Assembly: GCA_002334985.1 (NCBI GenBank)
Contig: DDBY01000203.1
Location: 1-15,601 of the forward strand
DNA length: 15,601 nt
DNA from: Micavibrio sp. UBA2020
GTDB taxonomy: Bacteria > Pseudomonadota > Alphaproteobacteria > Micavibrionales > UBA2020
Direction of reading: 5' to 3'
The notes below the pieces were generated by a model. That model worked only from the letters and a program-made list of their open reading frames with translations. It made no database searches and was not told the origin of the DNA. The first letter of the stretch is position 1; each line of letters begins with the position of its first letter. The position numbers and the translations under genes were made by a program. Below, piece by piece: positions 8,080 through 15,523 of the stretch.

Positions 8080-8498
8080 TCGTCACGCTTGCGGCGGAAG
8101 GCTTCGAGGCCGATGGCATCCATCGCCGCGTTTTCCTTGAACAGGCGCTCTTCCGCCTCAAGCCGGTCGCGCTCTTCTTGCGTCATTTCGTATTTTTTAA
8201 GCTCGGCAAAGGTTTCCATCAGCGCTTCTTTCGCGCGCTCGATGGCTTTTTCCATGGCGGCTTCGCGCCGGTCGAGGTCTTCGCGCTGGCGGCGCACGGT
8301 ATCGGCATAATCGGCGAAGGTATAGGGTATCTGGTCGTCCATGCGGGAAACGGCTTCTTTTTCCAGCTCGAACGCACGCTCCAGCGCGCGGCGTTCACGC
8401 TCCAAAAGCGCCATCTGGCTGTAAAGCTCGCCCAGCGCACGGCGTTTTTCATCCAAATCATGCTTGTGCAGGCGTATGAGAGCGTTCAGGTCAGCCAT
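8076..8498 (-). CDS. fliJ: FliJ, flagellar export chaperone / ATPase stalk
   Basis: A 140-residue, highly charged protein predicted to be almost entirely two long helices in an antiparallel coiled coil (for example EKRRALGELYSQ, and DLDRREAAMEKAIERAKEAL). FliJ sits in the centre of the FliI hexamer like the gamma stalk of F-type ATPases and links it to FlhA. Length, composition and position directly after fliI support the name, as does the opening LIRLHKHDLDEKRR, which is typical of alphaproteobacterial FliJ. It starts 23 bases after the fliI stop with GGAG (8513-8516) rather far upstream and GAAG close to the start. Its stop overlaps the start of the phosphatase gene by four bases. Confidence 0.87.
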   Translation of the reverse strand: MADLNALIRLHKHDLDEKRRALGELYSQMALLERERRALERAFELEKEAVSRMDDQIPYTFADYADTVRRQREDLDRREAAMEKAIERAKEALMETFAELKKYEMTQEERDRLEAEERLFKENAAMDAIGLEAFRRKRDE

Positions 8499-8521
8499 AA
8501 TACTTCACAAACTCCGCCCGT

Positions 8522-9862
8522 TTATTTGGGCGCGCCCAGCGCCTGCGACAAAAGTGCATAGCCTTCGTCAAGGCCGGTGCGTTCCTGCGGTTTTTGCGCA
8601 AGGAATTTTTCAATAGCGGGATAAAGCTCGATGGCTTCGTCCACCTTCGGGTCCGAACCGCGGCGGTAGGCGCCGAGGCGTATCAGCTCCGCCATGTCTT
8701 CGTAAGTGGACATGACTTCACGCCCGCGCTGCACCAGCTTTGCCTGCTCTGCCGTCAAACAGCGCGGCATGGAGCGGGAAACGGAGCGCAAAATGTTGAT
8801 AGCCGGATAACGCCCGCGGTCAGCGATGCCGCGCTCCAGCACGATATGCCCGTCGATAATCCCGCGTACGGCGTCGGCAATCGGCTCGTTATGGTCGTCG
8901 CCTTCGACAAGAACGGAAAAGAAGCCCGTGATATCGCCCACACCGCGCATGCCGGGCCCGGCACGCTCCAACAGGCGCGCCAGTTCGGAAAACGTGGTCG
9001 GCGGATAGCCCTTGCTGGTCGGCGGCTCGCCCGCCGAAAGGCCGATTTCGCGCTGCGCCATGGCAAAACGCGTGACAGAGTCCATCAGGCACAAAACTTG
9101 TTTTCCCTGGTCGCGGAAATATTCGGCGATGGCCAGCGTGGTATAAGCGCCCTGACGGCGCATCAGTGGCGATTCATCCGACGTGGAAACAATCACCACG
9201 CTTTTCTTGAGCCCCTCGGGACCGAGGTCGTCTTCAAGAAATTCCTGCACCTCGCGCCCGCGCTCGCCAATCAGGCCGATAACGCTCACCTCCGCCGCCG
9301 TATAGCGCGCAAGCATGGACATGAGAACCGATTTACCAACGCCCGAGCCCGCAAAAATGCCCATACGCTGGCCGCTGCAGGTGGAAAGAAAACTGTTAAT
9401 GGCGCGGACGCCCAAATCGAGTTTTTCGCCAAGCCGTTTGCGGTCATGCGCCGCCGGCGGTTTATTGCGCAGAAGCATGTGTTCTTCGCCCTGCATCAAG
9501 GGGCCCTTGCCGTCTATCGGCTCCCCCATCGCATTGATGACGCGACCAAGCCACGAGGGGCTCGGATAAATCGCGGGCTGCGCGGCGGCAACTTCGGCAC
9601 GGCAGCCAAGGCCGACACGGTCAAGCGGCTTGAACGGCATCACGAGCGCGTGGCCTTCACGAAAACCGACGACTTCGCAGGGGATTTGGTCCGCGCCCTT
9701 GGGCGTCAGGATGCAGCGGTCACCGATGGAAAGCTCCCGCTCGATGCCGCCAATTTCGACCAGCATGCCCAAAATCTTGGTGACGCGGCCGAAAAGCTGA
9801 TAGGACGCCAGTTCGCTGATGCTGCCGGCGAGGTTGTCGATAAAACGATGTTCTGCTGCCAT
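8522..9862 (-). CDS. fliI: FliI, flagellum-specific export ATPase
   Basis: FliI is the hexameric ATPase of the flagellar type III secretion apparatus, related to the F1 beta subunit. The 446 residues match the family length. The N-terminal beta-barrel-like part (residues 20-95) is followed by the catalytic domain with Walker A AGSGVGKS (171-178), GLIGERGREV (196-205), the Walker B strand VLCLMDSVTRFA (256-267) and EPPTSKGYPPTTFSELARLL (279-298). The C-terminus (about 380-446) is helical and binds substrate. The start at 9862 follows GGGGA with about eight bases of spacing. It is the first gene of a fliI-fliJ-phosphatase operon, transcribed divergently from ctrA, with a CtrA-box-like site about 72-86 bases upstream of the start codon. 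Confidence 0.97.
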   Translation of the reverse strand: MAAEHRFIDNLAGSISELASYQLFGRVTKILGMLVEIGGIERELSIGDRCILTPKGADQIPCEVVGFREGHALVMPFKPLDRVGLGCRAEVAAAQPAIYPSPSWLGRVINAMGEPIDGKGPLMQGEEHMLLRNKPPAAHDRKRLGEKLDLGVRAINSFLSTCSGQRMGIFAGSGVGKSVLMSMLARYTAAEVSVIGLIGERGREVQEFLEDDLGPEGLKKSVVIVSTSDESPLMRRQGAYTTLAIAEYFRDQGKQVLCLMDSVTRFAMAQREIGLSAGEPPTSKGYPPTTFSELARLLERAGPGMRGVGDITGFFSVLVEGDDHNEPIADAVRGIIDGHIVLERGIADRGRYPAINILRSVSRSMPRCLTAEQAKLVQRGREVMSTYEDMAELIRLGAYRRGSDPKVDEAIELYPAIEKFLAQKPQERTGLDEGYALLSQALGAPK

Positions 9863-9933
9863 GAAGAAATCCCCGTAACCTCTTTCAGTATCCCATATTT
9901 TGGCAATAAAAGCGTATTTCTTTTATTCTTTCG

Positions 9934-9948
9934 TTATCAAAAGGTTAA
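9934..9948 (-). promoter_or_regulatory. CtrA-box-like site facing fliI
   Basis: Read on the minus strand this is TTAACCTTTTGATAA, i.e. TTAA-N7-ATAA, one mismatch from the known CtrA consensus TTAA-N7-TTAA. It contains TTGATA, a possible -35. I see no convincing -10 downstream towards fliI (GATACT at 9887-9892 is one weak candidate). It is the inverted partner of the site at 9990-10004. Confidence 0.55.
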
Positions 9949-9989
9949 GGGGTTTTTTCATGGTTTCTAAACGGTTTTTTCCCTTATTT

Positions 9990-10004
9990 TTAACCTTTAT
10001 TAAC
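9990..10004 (+). promoter_or_regulatory. CtrA-box-like site overlapping the ctrA promoter -35
   Basis: TTAACCTTTATTAAC consists of two perfect TTAA half-sites, the second followed by C as in the CtrA consensus, but separated by six bases instead of seven. The first half, TTAACC (9990-9995), lies 17 bases before a perfect -10. CtrA-activated promoters typically carry the box over the -35, so positive autoregulation is likely (inference). Confidence 0.6.
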
Positions 10005-10012
10005 AATCGTGG

Positions 10013-10018
10013 TATAAT
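10013..10018 (+). promoter_or_regulatory. Promoter -10 element for ctrA
   Basis: A perfect TATAAT, spaced 17 bases from TTAACC at 9990-9995. It would start transcription near 10025 and give a leader of about 50 bases. Confidence 0.65.
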
Positions 10019-10055
10019 GTGAGGTGGGATTAAAGAGTGGTTTAGTAACAATAAC

Positions 10056-10060
10056 GAATC
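10056..10060 (+). promoter_or_regulatory. GANTC (CcrM-type methylation) site in the ctrA leader
   Basis: GAATC matches the GANTC target of the cell-cycle methyltransferase CcrM, which affects the ctrA P1 promoter in Caulobacter. Here it lies downstream of the visible TATAAT. One such site in about 200 bases is close to chance, so a role is only possible. Confidence 0.3.
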
Positions 10061-10063
10061 ATT

Positions 10064-10070
10064 AAGGGGA
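10064..10070 (+). promoter_or_regulatory. Ribosome binding site of ctrA
   Basis: AAGGGGA sits six bases before the ATG at 10077, the clearest Shine-Dalgarno in the window, and fixes the ctrA start. Confidence 0.8.
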
Positions 10071-10076
10071 TGCACA

Positions 10077-10787
10077 ATGCGGGTACTGCTTATTGAAGAC
10101 GACCAGTCCACGGCCAAAAGCATCGAACTGATGCTGAAATCCGACGGCTACGTCGTTGACCTGACCGACATGGGCGAAGACGGGCTTGAAATCGGCAAAC
10201 TCTATGAATACGACATCATTATTCTCGACCTGATGCTGCCCGACCTTGACGGCTATGAAGTCCTCAAGCGTTTGCGCGCGGCGAAGGTGGAAACGCCTAT
10301 TCTCATCCTCTCCGGCCTGTCGGAGCTGGACAGCAAACTGAAAGGCCTTGGCTTCGGTGCCGACGATTACCTGACCAAGCCCTTTGACAAGCGCGAACTT
10401 CTTGCCCGTATCCAGGCGATTGTCCGCCGCAGCAAAGGCCATGCGCAAAGCATTATCAAAACCGGCCCCGTTCAGGTCAACCTCGATGCCCGCACTGTGG
10501 AAGTCGATGGCAAGCAGCTGCACCTGACATCGAAAGAATACGGCATTATCGAGCTTCTTTCACTGCGCAAGGGCTCTACCCTCACCAAGGAAATGTTCCT
10601 GAACCACCTTTACGGCGGCATGGACGAGCCGGAGGTGAAAATCATCGACGTTTTCATCTGCAAGCTGCGCAAGAAAATCGAAAAAATCTCGCCCGAAGGC
10701 GGCAACTGCATCGAAACCGTCTGGGGACGCGGCTATGTGCTGCGTGACCCGAACGGCGGCGCGGAAAAAGAAACCGCGAACGCCTAA
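10077..10787 (+). CDS. ctrA: CtrA, essential cell-cycle response regulator
   Basis: CtrA is the OmpR/PhoB-type master regulator of the alphaproteobacterial cell cycle, phosphorylated through the CckA-ChpT relay. It controls flagellar, chemotaxis, division and other genes. The 236 residues split into a receiver (1-115; acidic D8-D9, phospho-acceptor D51 in LILD-type context, S79, K101) and a winged-helix domain (about 125-225). The stretches RRSKGHAQS (117-125), [20 protein letters not shown] (171-190) and [15 protein letters not shown] (212-226) are nearly the same as in Caulobacter CtrA. The C-terminus ends ANA rather than the terminal AA that Caulobacter needs for ClpXP proteolysis. It is transcribed alone, divergently from fliI, and ends in a strong terminator. 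Confidence 0.97.
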   Translation: MRVLLIEDDQSTAKSIELMLKSDGYVVDLTDMGEDGLEIGKLYEYDIIILDLMLPDLDGYEVLKRLRAAKVETPILILSGLSELDSKLKGLGFGADDYLTKPFDKRELLARIQAIVRRSKGHAQSIIKTGPVQVNLDARTVEVDGKQLHLTSKEYGIIELLSLRKGSTLTKEMFLNHLYGGMDEPEVKIIDVFICKLRKKIEKISPEGGNCIETVWGRGYVLRDPNGGAEKETANA

Positions 10788-10806
10788 ACGGCTTCACGCT
10801 TCAAAC

Positions 10807-10836
10807 AAAAACGGCGCTTTCGCGGGCGCCGTTTTT
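10807..10836. terminator. Intrinsic terminator between ctrA and cheR (probably bidirectional)
   Basis: The stem ACGGCGC (10811-10817) pairs with GCGCCGT (10826-10832) across an eight-base loop. It is extended by AAAA and TTTT, with a T run to 10837 on the plus strand. Read on the minus strand it ends in TTTTTGTTT. It lies between convergent ctrA and cheR and can serve both. Confidence 0.88.
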
Positions 10837-10852
10837 TATTATCTGCCGCGTG

Positions 10853-11704
10853 TTAGCCTCCCGGCGCGCGCGGCAGGTCGATATCCGCATCGTTGCGCAC
10901 ATAAACGCCCGGCATAGACGCCAAAGGAGCAAACATGCCGCCAAGCCCGCCCGCGCTTTCCGCCGCGCCCAAGAACAGAAGGCTTTTCGGGTGCATAACG
11001 CCGTGCAATCCCTGTAGCACCCGCACACGCGACGACATATCCAGATACATCAGCACATTGCGGCAGAACAGAATATCCACCCCGCCCGCGGCAAAGGGCG
11101 GCGGTTGCAACAAATTCGCCTGACGGAACGACACCATACGGCGTATATCATCCTTGATACGCCACGTTTCGCCATCTTGCATAAAATATTTTACCAAAAG
11201 CCGCGCGGGCAATCCGCGCTGCACATCGAACTGCGAATAGGCGCCGCCCTGCGCGCGTGCGATGATGTCATGCGAAATATCGGTTCCGGTGATGCGCACA
11301 TCCCACCCGTCAAATGGTGCGCCATATTCGCGTAGCAGCATGGCGAGGGAATAGGCTTCCTGCCCGCTGGCACAGGCCGCCGACCAAAGACGCAGGGTTT
11401 TATCTGCCGCGCGCGCCGCCGCAAACATCGGCAAAAAAACATCGCGCAGACGCTCAAACGGCGTCATGTCACGGAAAAAAGACGTTTCATGCGTGGCCAT
11501 CGCCTCGACCACGGCCTGCCGCACGGCACGGTTGCCTTCATCACGGCGCAAAAGCGACGCGAGACCTTCGATGCCCGCAACGCCCTGCTGCTGCACGATA
11601 TGAAGCAGCCGCGTTTCAAGCAGGTAATATTTTTCAGGCGTCATCTGCAGGCCGGATTCACGGCGCAGCAAATCAGCAAAATAATCAAAAGCGGCGCGGT
11701 TCAT
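10853..11704 (-). CDS. cheR: CheR, chemoreceptor glutamate methyltransferase
   Basis: CheR methylates glutamates of chemoreceptors using S-adenosylmethionine, for adaptation. The 283-residue protein shows an N-terminal helical domain (1-70), THETSFFRD (71-79), the SAM-binding stretch LWSAACASGQEAYSLAML (106-123, with the GE-like position replaced by GQE), GTDIS (140-144) and ILFCRNVLMYLD (211-222). All of these are family hallmarks. The frame is open further upstream, but those 25 residues overlap cheB and are not CheR-like. The ATG at 11704 overlaps the cheB stop (ATGA) and matches normal CheR starts. It is the last gene of the che operon, followed by the shared terminator. There is no TPR or receptor-tether extension. 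Confidence 0.95.
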   Translation of the reverse strand: MNRAAFDYFADLLRRESGLQMTPEKYYLLETRLLHIVQQQGVAGIEGLASLLRRDEGNRAVRQAVVEAMATHETSFFRDMTPFERLRDVFLPMFAAARAADKTLRLWSAACASGQEAYSLAMLLREYGAPFDGWDVRITGTDISHDIIARAQGGAYSQFDVQRGLPARLLVKYFMQDGETWRIKDDIRRMVSFRQANLLQPPPFAAGGVDILFCRNVLMYLDMSSRVRVLQGLHGVMHPKSLLFLGAAESAGGLGGMFAPLASMPGVYVRNDADIDLPRAPGG

Positions 11705-12363
11705 GCCGCCCCCTCTGTTCCGCCCGCCGCCCAGACAGCGAGCGCCGCCCCCATCGTGCGCAGCGGCATAATGCGGCAATCAATGCCGGAGGCCGCAACA
11801 GCGCCCGGCATACCCCAGACAACGCTGCTGGAAGCATCCTGAACCCATACATGCCCGCCTGCTGCGGCGACGTGCTGGCAACCTGTCAATCCATCCTTGC
11901 CCATACCTGTCAATATCACAGCCAGCAGATTTGCGCCATAGACGCCCGCCAGACTTTGCAGCATAGGGTCGGCCGCCGGGCGGCAGAAGTGCACAGGCGG
12001 TGTTTGCATAAGGCGTATAAAGATGCCGGCGTCGTCTTTTTCGCGTCGCAGCACGGCCAGATGCGAATCTTCAGGCGCGATATAAATGCAATCGCCACGC
12101 ACACGCACCCCCGCTGCCGCCACTTCGCAATCAAAACCGCTGAGCGCGGAAAGCCGCTGCCCCAAAAGCGCCGTAAAAGGTGCGGATATATGCTGTGTAA
12201 TAAAAAACGGCGGCGCCTGTTTCGTCCGTCCCGATGTGCTATGCCAGACCGCCGCAAAATCGGCGAAGACTTGTTCAAGTGCAGCAGGCCCGCCGGTAGA
12301 AGCCGCCAGCGCGACGGCACGGCTATCGAATAAAAGCGGCGGCGATGAAGAGTTCGCCGACAT
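11701..12363 (-). CDS. cheB: CheB-type methylesterase without receiver domain
   Basis: CheB removes methyl groups from chemoreceptors (and deamidates glutamines). This 220-residue protein contains only the catalytic domain. The triad is visible: S22 in ALAASTGGP, H58 in FFITQHIS and D157 in LTGMGKDG, equivalent to S164, H190 and D286 of the Salmonella enzyme. The usual N-terminal receiver (about 130 residues plus linker), which inhibits the esterase until CheA phosphorylates it, is absent. The start is three bases after the separate cheY gene and there is no in-frame upstream extension. How its activity is controlled is therefore unclear. The last 4 bases overlap cheR. Confidence 0.92.
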   Translation of the reverse strand: MSANSSSPPLLFDSRAVALAASTGGPAALEQVFADFAAVWHSTSGRTKQAPPFFITQHISAPFTALLGQRLSALSGFDCEVAAAGVRVRGDCIYIAPEDSHLAVLRREKDDAGIFIRLMQTPPVHFCRPAADPMLQSLAGVYGANLLAVILTGMGKDGLTGCQHVAAAGGHVWVQDASSSVVWGMPGAVAASGIDCRIMPLRTMGAALAVWAAGGTEGAA

Positions 12364-12366
12364 GCG

Positions 12367-12732
12367 TCAAATAAGCCCGACCTGACGGAACTTGCTTTGC
12401 AAAATATCCGCATCAAACGGCTTCATGATGTATTCATCCGCGCCAGCGTCGAGGGCTGTTTCAATCGCCGGCATATTGTTTTCCGTCGTGCAAAATACGA
12501 CCTTGACAGTATCTCCCTCGGGCAGGGCACGCAGCGCGTGCATGAAATCAATCCCGTTCATCACAGGCATGTTCCAGTCCAGCAGTACCAGCGCCGGCAT
12601 GGCGGTGCGGCATGTTTCGAGCGCTTCTTTGCCGTCAGCAGCTTCGCCGCACGCGAAGCCCATTCCTTCAATCATCATGCGCGCCAGTTTGCGCACCACG
12701 GCACTGTCATCGACAATAAGGCATTTTTTCAT
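12367..12732 (-). CDS. cheY: CheY, single-domain chemotaxis response regulator
   Basis: A 121-residue stand-alone receiver: acidic pair D8-D9 (LIVDDS), phospho-acceptor D52 (LLDWNMP), conserved T82/T83 (VFCTTE) and K104 (IMKPFD). Phosphorylated CheY binds the flagellar motor switch. The sequence, including DEYIMKPFDADILQSKF, is typical of alphaproteobacterial CheY. A longer in-frame start exists upstream, but it overlaps cheW and adds unrelated residues. The ATG at 12732 overlaps the cheW stop (ATGA) and begins directly with MKKCLIVDD. It could dock on CheA or act alongside the CheA receiver. Confidence 0.94.
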   Translation of the reverse strand: MKKCLIVDDSAVVRKLARMMIEGMGFACGEAADGKEALETCRTAMPALVLLDWNMPVMNGIDFMHALRALPEGDTVKVVFCTTENNMPAIETALDAGADEYIMKPFDADILQSKFRQVGLI

Positions 12733-13202
12733 GGCACATATTCTCTCGCAACTGCGCTTTCTTTTTTCGGCGCCTCCGAAAACCCCCGCAGCACGCGGGG
12801 AATATCCAGAAGCGGTATTATTTCGCCCTGCGGGCTTCTGCATATTCTCGACGCCGCGCCGCGCCACATCTGCGCCCCCGCATCCAGCGGATGAAGACTT
12901 TCGCGCGGCAGGCGCAGCATATCGCCCGCAGCATCCGCCAGAAGACTATAAAACCTCCCGTCCGCGGCGACAATGATATTCGCCGCGCAGGAAGACATCT
13001 GCGGCAAGGCCAGTAAAGCCGCGGTATCCAGCGCCGTCAGCACATGGCCGCGCAAATTGACGATACCCGCAATACCCGTGCATGCACCCGGCACAGGCGT
13101 CAAGGGCAGCCGGCGCGCCACTTCGCGCACATCCAGCGCAGGCAAAGCGCATTTCTGACCCGCCGCCGCGAACACGAGATAATCGTCCTGCACGGGCATC
13201 AT
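12729..13202 (-). CDS. cheW: CheW, chemotaxis coupling protein
   Basis: CheW links chemoreceptors to the CheA kinase. The 157-residue protein shows the CheW fold signature: YLVFAAAGQKCALPALDVREV (residues 8-28), a TPVPGACTGIAGIVNLRGHV block (35-54, where PGAP/GIxNLRG is typical), and a later II-x-LLDIPRVL (132-140). It begins with two consecutive ATGs (13202 and 13199), and the first overlaps the cheA stop codon. The C-terminal tail is short. Its position right after cheA and the overlaps at both ends support a function in the same signalling complex. Confidence 0.92.
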   Translation of the reverse strand: MMPVQDDYLVFAAAGQKCALPALDVREVARRLPLTPVPGACTGIAGIVNLRGHVLTALDTAALLALPQMSSCAANIIVAADGRFYSLLADAAGDMLRLPRESLHPLDAGAQMWRGAASRICRSPQGEIIPLLDIPRVLRGFSEAPKKESAVAREYVP

Positions 13203-15523
13203 GCCGCCCCCTTGCGCAGCGCGCTGATTTTAGCCAAAAGACCGCCGCGGTCGAATTTGGTAATAAAATCGTCAAACCCCGCGCCGTGCCCGCGCTGTTC
13301 GTCATGACGCGTCGCATGCGCGGAAAGCGCCAGCAGCGGTATGCCGCGCCACGCACTGTCAGCCGCCTTGACCTGCCGCGCAAAATCAAGACCGTCCATA
13401 CCCGGCATTTCTATATCGCTGATAATCACATCAAAAACCGCCCCGCTATCGCGCATATTAAGCGCACTTGCCGCATCGCCCGCAATATCGACGTCATACC
13501 CCGCGTCCCGCAAAAGCGGCGTGAGCAAATCACAAAAAAACGCGCTGTCATCCACAAGCAGGATATGCCCAGAGACAGGCATATTCTCGCTGTGCGGTAA
13601 AACCTCGACAGCGCGCCCGTCAATCACCCTGATTCCGCCTGCGCATAAACCCTTGTCAACCGGCCTGACATCATCGACGCGGCTGCACGGGATAGCCCCG
13701 CCATGACGCCTTACAATAATATGTCTGGCATCCGCTTCTATCCCCTCCGCTAAAGATTGAACGGCAAAAACATCATCGCCTATGCAAGCATATAGCGTAC
13801 CGTCCCGCGCCGTTTGAAAAGCTTCCGGCGTGGCGCGGTTGATATGCCGTACATCGGCGGCATCCAGCGCAAAGCTTTTGCCCCGCACCGAAAAAAACAG
13901 CATATTGCAGCACGGGTTTTGCACGGCAGGCGGCGCACAGCGCGGCATGTTTGGCGCAGCACGGCGCAAAAGAATGCGCCGCACATCCGGCACCAGCGCG
14001 GCAAATCCATCATCCAGCAAAACAAGCCCCAAATAAAAACCCGTCTCATCCAAAAGCGGCGGGAGCGGTTTTATAACCGCACCCGATATTGAAAAAATTT
14101 CATCGGCGGCGAAAACGCCTGCCATCCCATCAGCCTCCACGACAAGGCCGAACCTGCCGGTTTTTTGCGCAGCGTCCGCTTTTTCGGCCAAAACCTGCGG
14201 CAAGGCAAAAACAGGCAGTGGCATGCCGCGCCAATAAAAAATATTCTGCCCGCCCGCGCGCGGCAAAACCGCTGGCAACAGGCATATTTCCGCCACATTC
14301 CCGCGCGCAATTGCAAAACGCTGGCCCGACGCCGAAACCAGCACGGCTGGCATCATGGCCAGCGTCAACGGCACGCGCATAACAAACGCTGTGCCGTCGC
14401 CGTTTTCGGGCAATATCACACTGACACTGCCGCCGATATTTTCTATTTGCGTGCGTACGGCGTCCAGCCCGACACCGCGGCCGGATATATCGCTGACGCT
14501 TTGCGCCGTTGAGAACCCGCGCATAAAAATCATATCTGCCAGAGATTGCGGGGTTTGCACCCCCTGCCCCTTCCCCCCTATTGCAGCAGCCCGCGCCTCT
14601 ATCGCGGACATATCAAGACCGCGCCCGTCGTCGGCCACGGTCAAAACAACATGCCCGTCTGCCGCCCGCGCAGATATGGTGATAATGCCTTCGCCTGCTT
14701 TCCCTTGCGCGCGCCGCGTTTCTGCTGGCTCTATGCCATGTGCAATCGCATTGCGCACCAGATGCGCCAGCGGGTCGCGCAGCAAATCCAGCACCTGACG
14801 GTCAAGCAGCGTATCGCCCCCCGCCGTTTCCAGCCGCGCCGAAACGCCCGCCGCTGCCGCCATATCACGCACCAGACGCGGCAGGCTGCGCCATGCCTCC
14901 ATTACGGGCTGCAGCCTTGCGCGCAATACTTCATCTTGCAGACGTGCCGTCAGCTGTGCCAGATGCGACGTCACGCCCACAGGCATTTGCGGCACACGCA
15001 GAATTTTTTCGCGTGCAATCACCATCTCCGCACTGAGGGCCAGAAGGTTATCGAACACATCCCCCTGCACGCGCAGCATGGCCGTGGATTTATCTGCCTT
15101 TTCGCGCGGGCGCATGGGCGGCACATCGAAATGTTCGCCGCGCGCAGCCGCCGCCAGCCGTTGAACGAGCGTTTCTTCAGAAAAATCGGCATCCCCCTCG
15201 CCGCCCGCGGCGGCGATATGTGCGCTGATATCCCGCATCATATCCAGCGCCACCAGCAAAAGGCCGACATGCGCAGGCGTCAATACGGATTGCCCTGCGC
15301 GGACTTGCGAAAGCAAATCCTCCGCCGCATGCGCGATGCCAGCCAAACGGCGGAAACCAAGAAAACTGCACGTCCCCTTCAGGCTATGCGCTGCGCGAAA
15401 GACCTGCGCCAGCGCATGGGCGTCACGGGGCTGGCGCTCCAGCGTCACAAGCAAGGCTTCGATGGATTGAAAACGCTCTTCCGCTTCGCTTAAAAAATCC
15501 TGCAATATATCGTCAAGCCGCAT
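13199..15523 (-). CDS. cheA: CheA hybrid histidine kinase with C-terminal receiver
   Basis: CheA is the chemotaxis kinase that phosphorylates CheY. The 774 residues show: HPt domain with phospho-accepting H46 in RAAHSLKGT (43-51); only a short linker (about 132-148) where the P2 CheY-docking domain would be; dimerisation helices (150-215); ATPase with N box HLVRNAIAHG (254-263), G1 VADDGRGLD (296-304), F box MRGFSTA (334-340) and G2 SGRGVGLDAV (347-356); a CheW-like domain (about 391-520); a second, diverged CheW-like segment (about 540-645); and a receiver (651-774) with D658-D659, phospho-acceptor D703 (ISDIEMP), S734 and K756. First gene of the cheAWYBR operon. A run of G lies just before the ATG, and a CtrA-like box lies about 56-70 bases upstream. 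Ordinary CheA lacks a receiver, so phosphate may flow to its own receiver as well as to CheY. Confidence 0.95.
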   Translation of the reverse strand: MRLDDILQDFLSEAEERFQSIEALLVTLERQPRDAHALAQVFRAAHSLKGTCSFLGFRRLAGIAHAAEDLLSQVRAGQSVLTPAHVGLLLVALDMMRDISAHIAAAGGEGDADFSEETLVQRLAAAARGEHFDVPPMRPREKADKSTAMLRVQGDVFDNLLALSAEMVIAREKILRVPQMPVGVTSHLAQLTARLQDEVLRARLQPVMEAWRSLPRLVRDMAAAAGVSARLETAGGDTLLDRQVLDLLRDPLAHLVRNAIAHGIEPAETRRAQGKAGEGIITISARAADGHVVLTVADDGRGLDMSAIEARAAAIGGKGQGVQTPQSLADMIFMRGFSTAQSVSDISGRGVGLDAVRTQIENIGGSVSVILPENGDGTAFVMRVPLTLAMMPAVLVSASGQRFAIARGNVAEICLLPAVLPRAGGQNIFYWRGMPLPVFALPQVLAEKADAAQKTGRFGLVVEADGMAGVFAADEIFSISGAVIKPLPPLLDETGFYLGLVLLDDGFAALVPDVRRILLRRAAPNMPRCAPPAVQNPCCNMLFFSVRGKSFALDAADVRHINRATPEAFQTARDGTLYACIGDDVFAVQSLAEGIEADARHIIVRRHGGAIPCSRVDDVRPVDKGLCAGGIRVIDGRAVEVLPHSENMPVSGHILLVDDSAFFCDLLTPLLRDAGYDVDIAGDAASALNMRDSGAVFDVIISDIEMPGMDGLDFARQVKAADSAWRGIPLLALSAHATRHDEQRGHGAGFDDFITKFDRGGLLAKISALRKGAA

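Larger units (their letters stand above)
9863..10076. other. Divergent fliI/ctrA intergenic regulatory region
   Basis: These 214 bases stand out as AT-rich (T and A runs) against GC-rich genes on both sides. They carry no plausible gene; short reading frames here lack any protein-like character. They hold promoter elements for both genes: two mirrored TTAACCTTT-containing sites, a TATAAT, a GAATC and the ctrA ribosome binding site. Confidence 0.85.

Noticed and set aside
8594..9970. 458-residue open frame on the plus strand
   Set aside because: Fully opposite to fliI, whose catalytic motifs are intact; the translation looks like a shadow.
9923..10123. 66-residue minus-strand frame across the ctrA promoter
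   Set aside because: It overlaps the ctrA start and the promoter elements; its composition follows the AT-rich regulatory DNA and shows no protein signature.
11314..12333. 339-residue open frame on the plus strand
   Set aside because: Opposite to cheR and cheB; Arg/His/Pro-rich with no domain character.
12726..12745. Possible sigma-54 promoter (TGGCAC followed by CTCTCGCA)
   Set aside because: It lacks the TTGC -12 element at the right spacing and sits inside the cheW coding end on the opposite strand. No good sigma-54 site was seen anywhere in the window.
14546..15493. 315-residue open frame on the plus strand
   Set aside because: Opposite to the CheA kinase and HPt domains; Arg/His/Cys-rich shadow.
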